A DNA stretch of 64,000 nt from Camarhynchus parvulus (taxonomy: Eukaryota > Chordata > Aves > Passeriformes > Thraupidae), in assembly GCF_901933205.1 (NCBI RefSeq), contig NC_044584.1:9279001-9343000 (forward strand). The letters run 5' to 3'. A program made the position numbers and the translations under genes. Under the pieces are notes generated by a model, which was not told the origin of the DNA, made no database searches, and worked only from the letters and a program-made list of their open reading frames with translations. Positions 63,778 through 64,000 of the stretch are shown one piece after another. The first letter of the stretch is position 1. The number at the start of each line of letters is the position of its first letter.

Positions 63778-64000
63778 CTCTCTGCAGAACAGAGTTCGCC
63801 TGGAGCTGCTACTAAACTCATTTTTTAACACAGCATTTTCGATTATTTCCTATCCACTTGATACACCACCAAAATAGATCCAGTTCTCCCCTGTTTTAGC
63901 CTCTGCTAAAACCCTCAGACCACATCTTCTCCTATAACAAAAAGTATGTGGAATTGGCTAAAAGAGAAACATTCCTGTTCTCACAAAACTTAAAAAAAAA

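Larger units (their letters stand above)
53041..64000. other. Sequence downstream of PRKAR1B with no supported gene
   Basis: About 11 kb of unique, moderately GC-rich DNA. I see no exon with recognisable protein similarity. In mammals the next gene on this side is PDGFA (established synteny, from memory), but none of its coding exons is visible here. The stretch holds a minus-strand CR1 copy with a triplicated 50-bp unit (61370-61750), candidate conserved non-coding blocks at about 56280-56460 and 61976-62215, a short 11-bp tandem at 54310, and a G-quadruplex motif at 63756. Confidence 0.6.

Noticed and set aside
53041..64000. PDGFA exons, expected next by mammalian synteny
   Set aside because: No PDGFA-like coding sequence was recognised. 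The gene probably lies beyond the window end.

Overview
The window is nuclear vertebrate DNA, almost certainly from a bird. It is intron-rich and mostly non-coding, with GT-AG introns, and it carries several CR1 non-LTR retrotransposon fragments. Some of these end in the avian-type 3' tail (a 'cttccaaccca' core followed by 'cattctatgat'-like 8-mers). There are no prokaryotic signals. I cannot name the species from sequence alone. One gene is present: the 3' half of PRKAR1B, on the + strand, encoding the type I-beta regulatory subunit of cAMP-dependent protein kinase. Seven consecutive coding exons are readable. By the numbering of the vertebrate RI gene family they are coding-sequence exons 5 to 11, lying at 12559-12620, 13354-13400, 21027-21185, 29857-29917, 33375-33496, 50011-50092 and 50510-50682. 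They join in frame with no lesion and encode about residues 147-381, which is all of cAMP-binding domain A and domain B up to the natural stop. The N-terminal dimerization/docking domain and the pseudosubstrate inhibitor are encoded further upstream and are not in the window.

Layout. 1-12558 is the 3' part of an intron (intron 4). 12559-50682 holds the seven exons and six introns (733, 7626, 8671, 3457, 16514 and 417 bp). 50683 to about 53040 is a long AT-rich 3' UTR that includes a small CR1 tail and ends at a good AATAAA signal at 53012. From about 53040 to 64000 is downstream sequence with no gene I can support. Repeats are six CR1 pieces (three on each strand), AT-rich and GAT microsatellites, three minisatellite-like tandem duplications, and a pair of roughly 140-bp direct repeats that flank exon 5.

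How the pieces work together: exons 5-8 build cAMP site A and the linker helix, and exons 9-11 build site B. The key residues are visible: Glu202/Arg211 and Glu326/Arg335 in the two phosphate-binding cassettes, and the capping residues Trp262 and Tyr373. The PRKAR1B assignment, rather than PRKAR1A, rests on subtype-specific residues such as the C-terminus [15 protein letters not shown] found no novel multi-gene system. The observations most worth checking are the direct repeats around exon 5, several blocks that look like conserved non-coding or regulatory DNA, and a triplicated 50-bp unit inside a CR1 copy.
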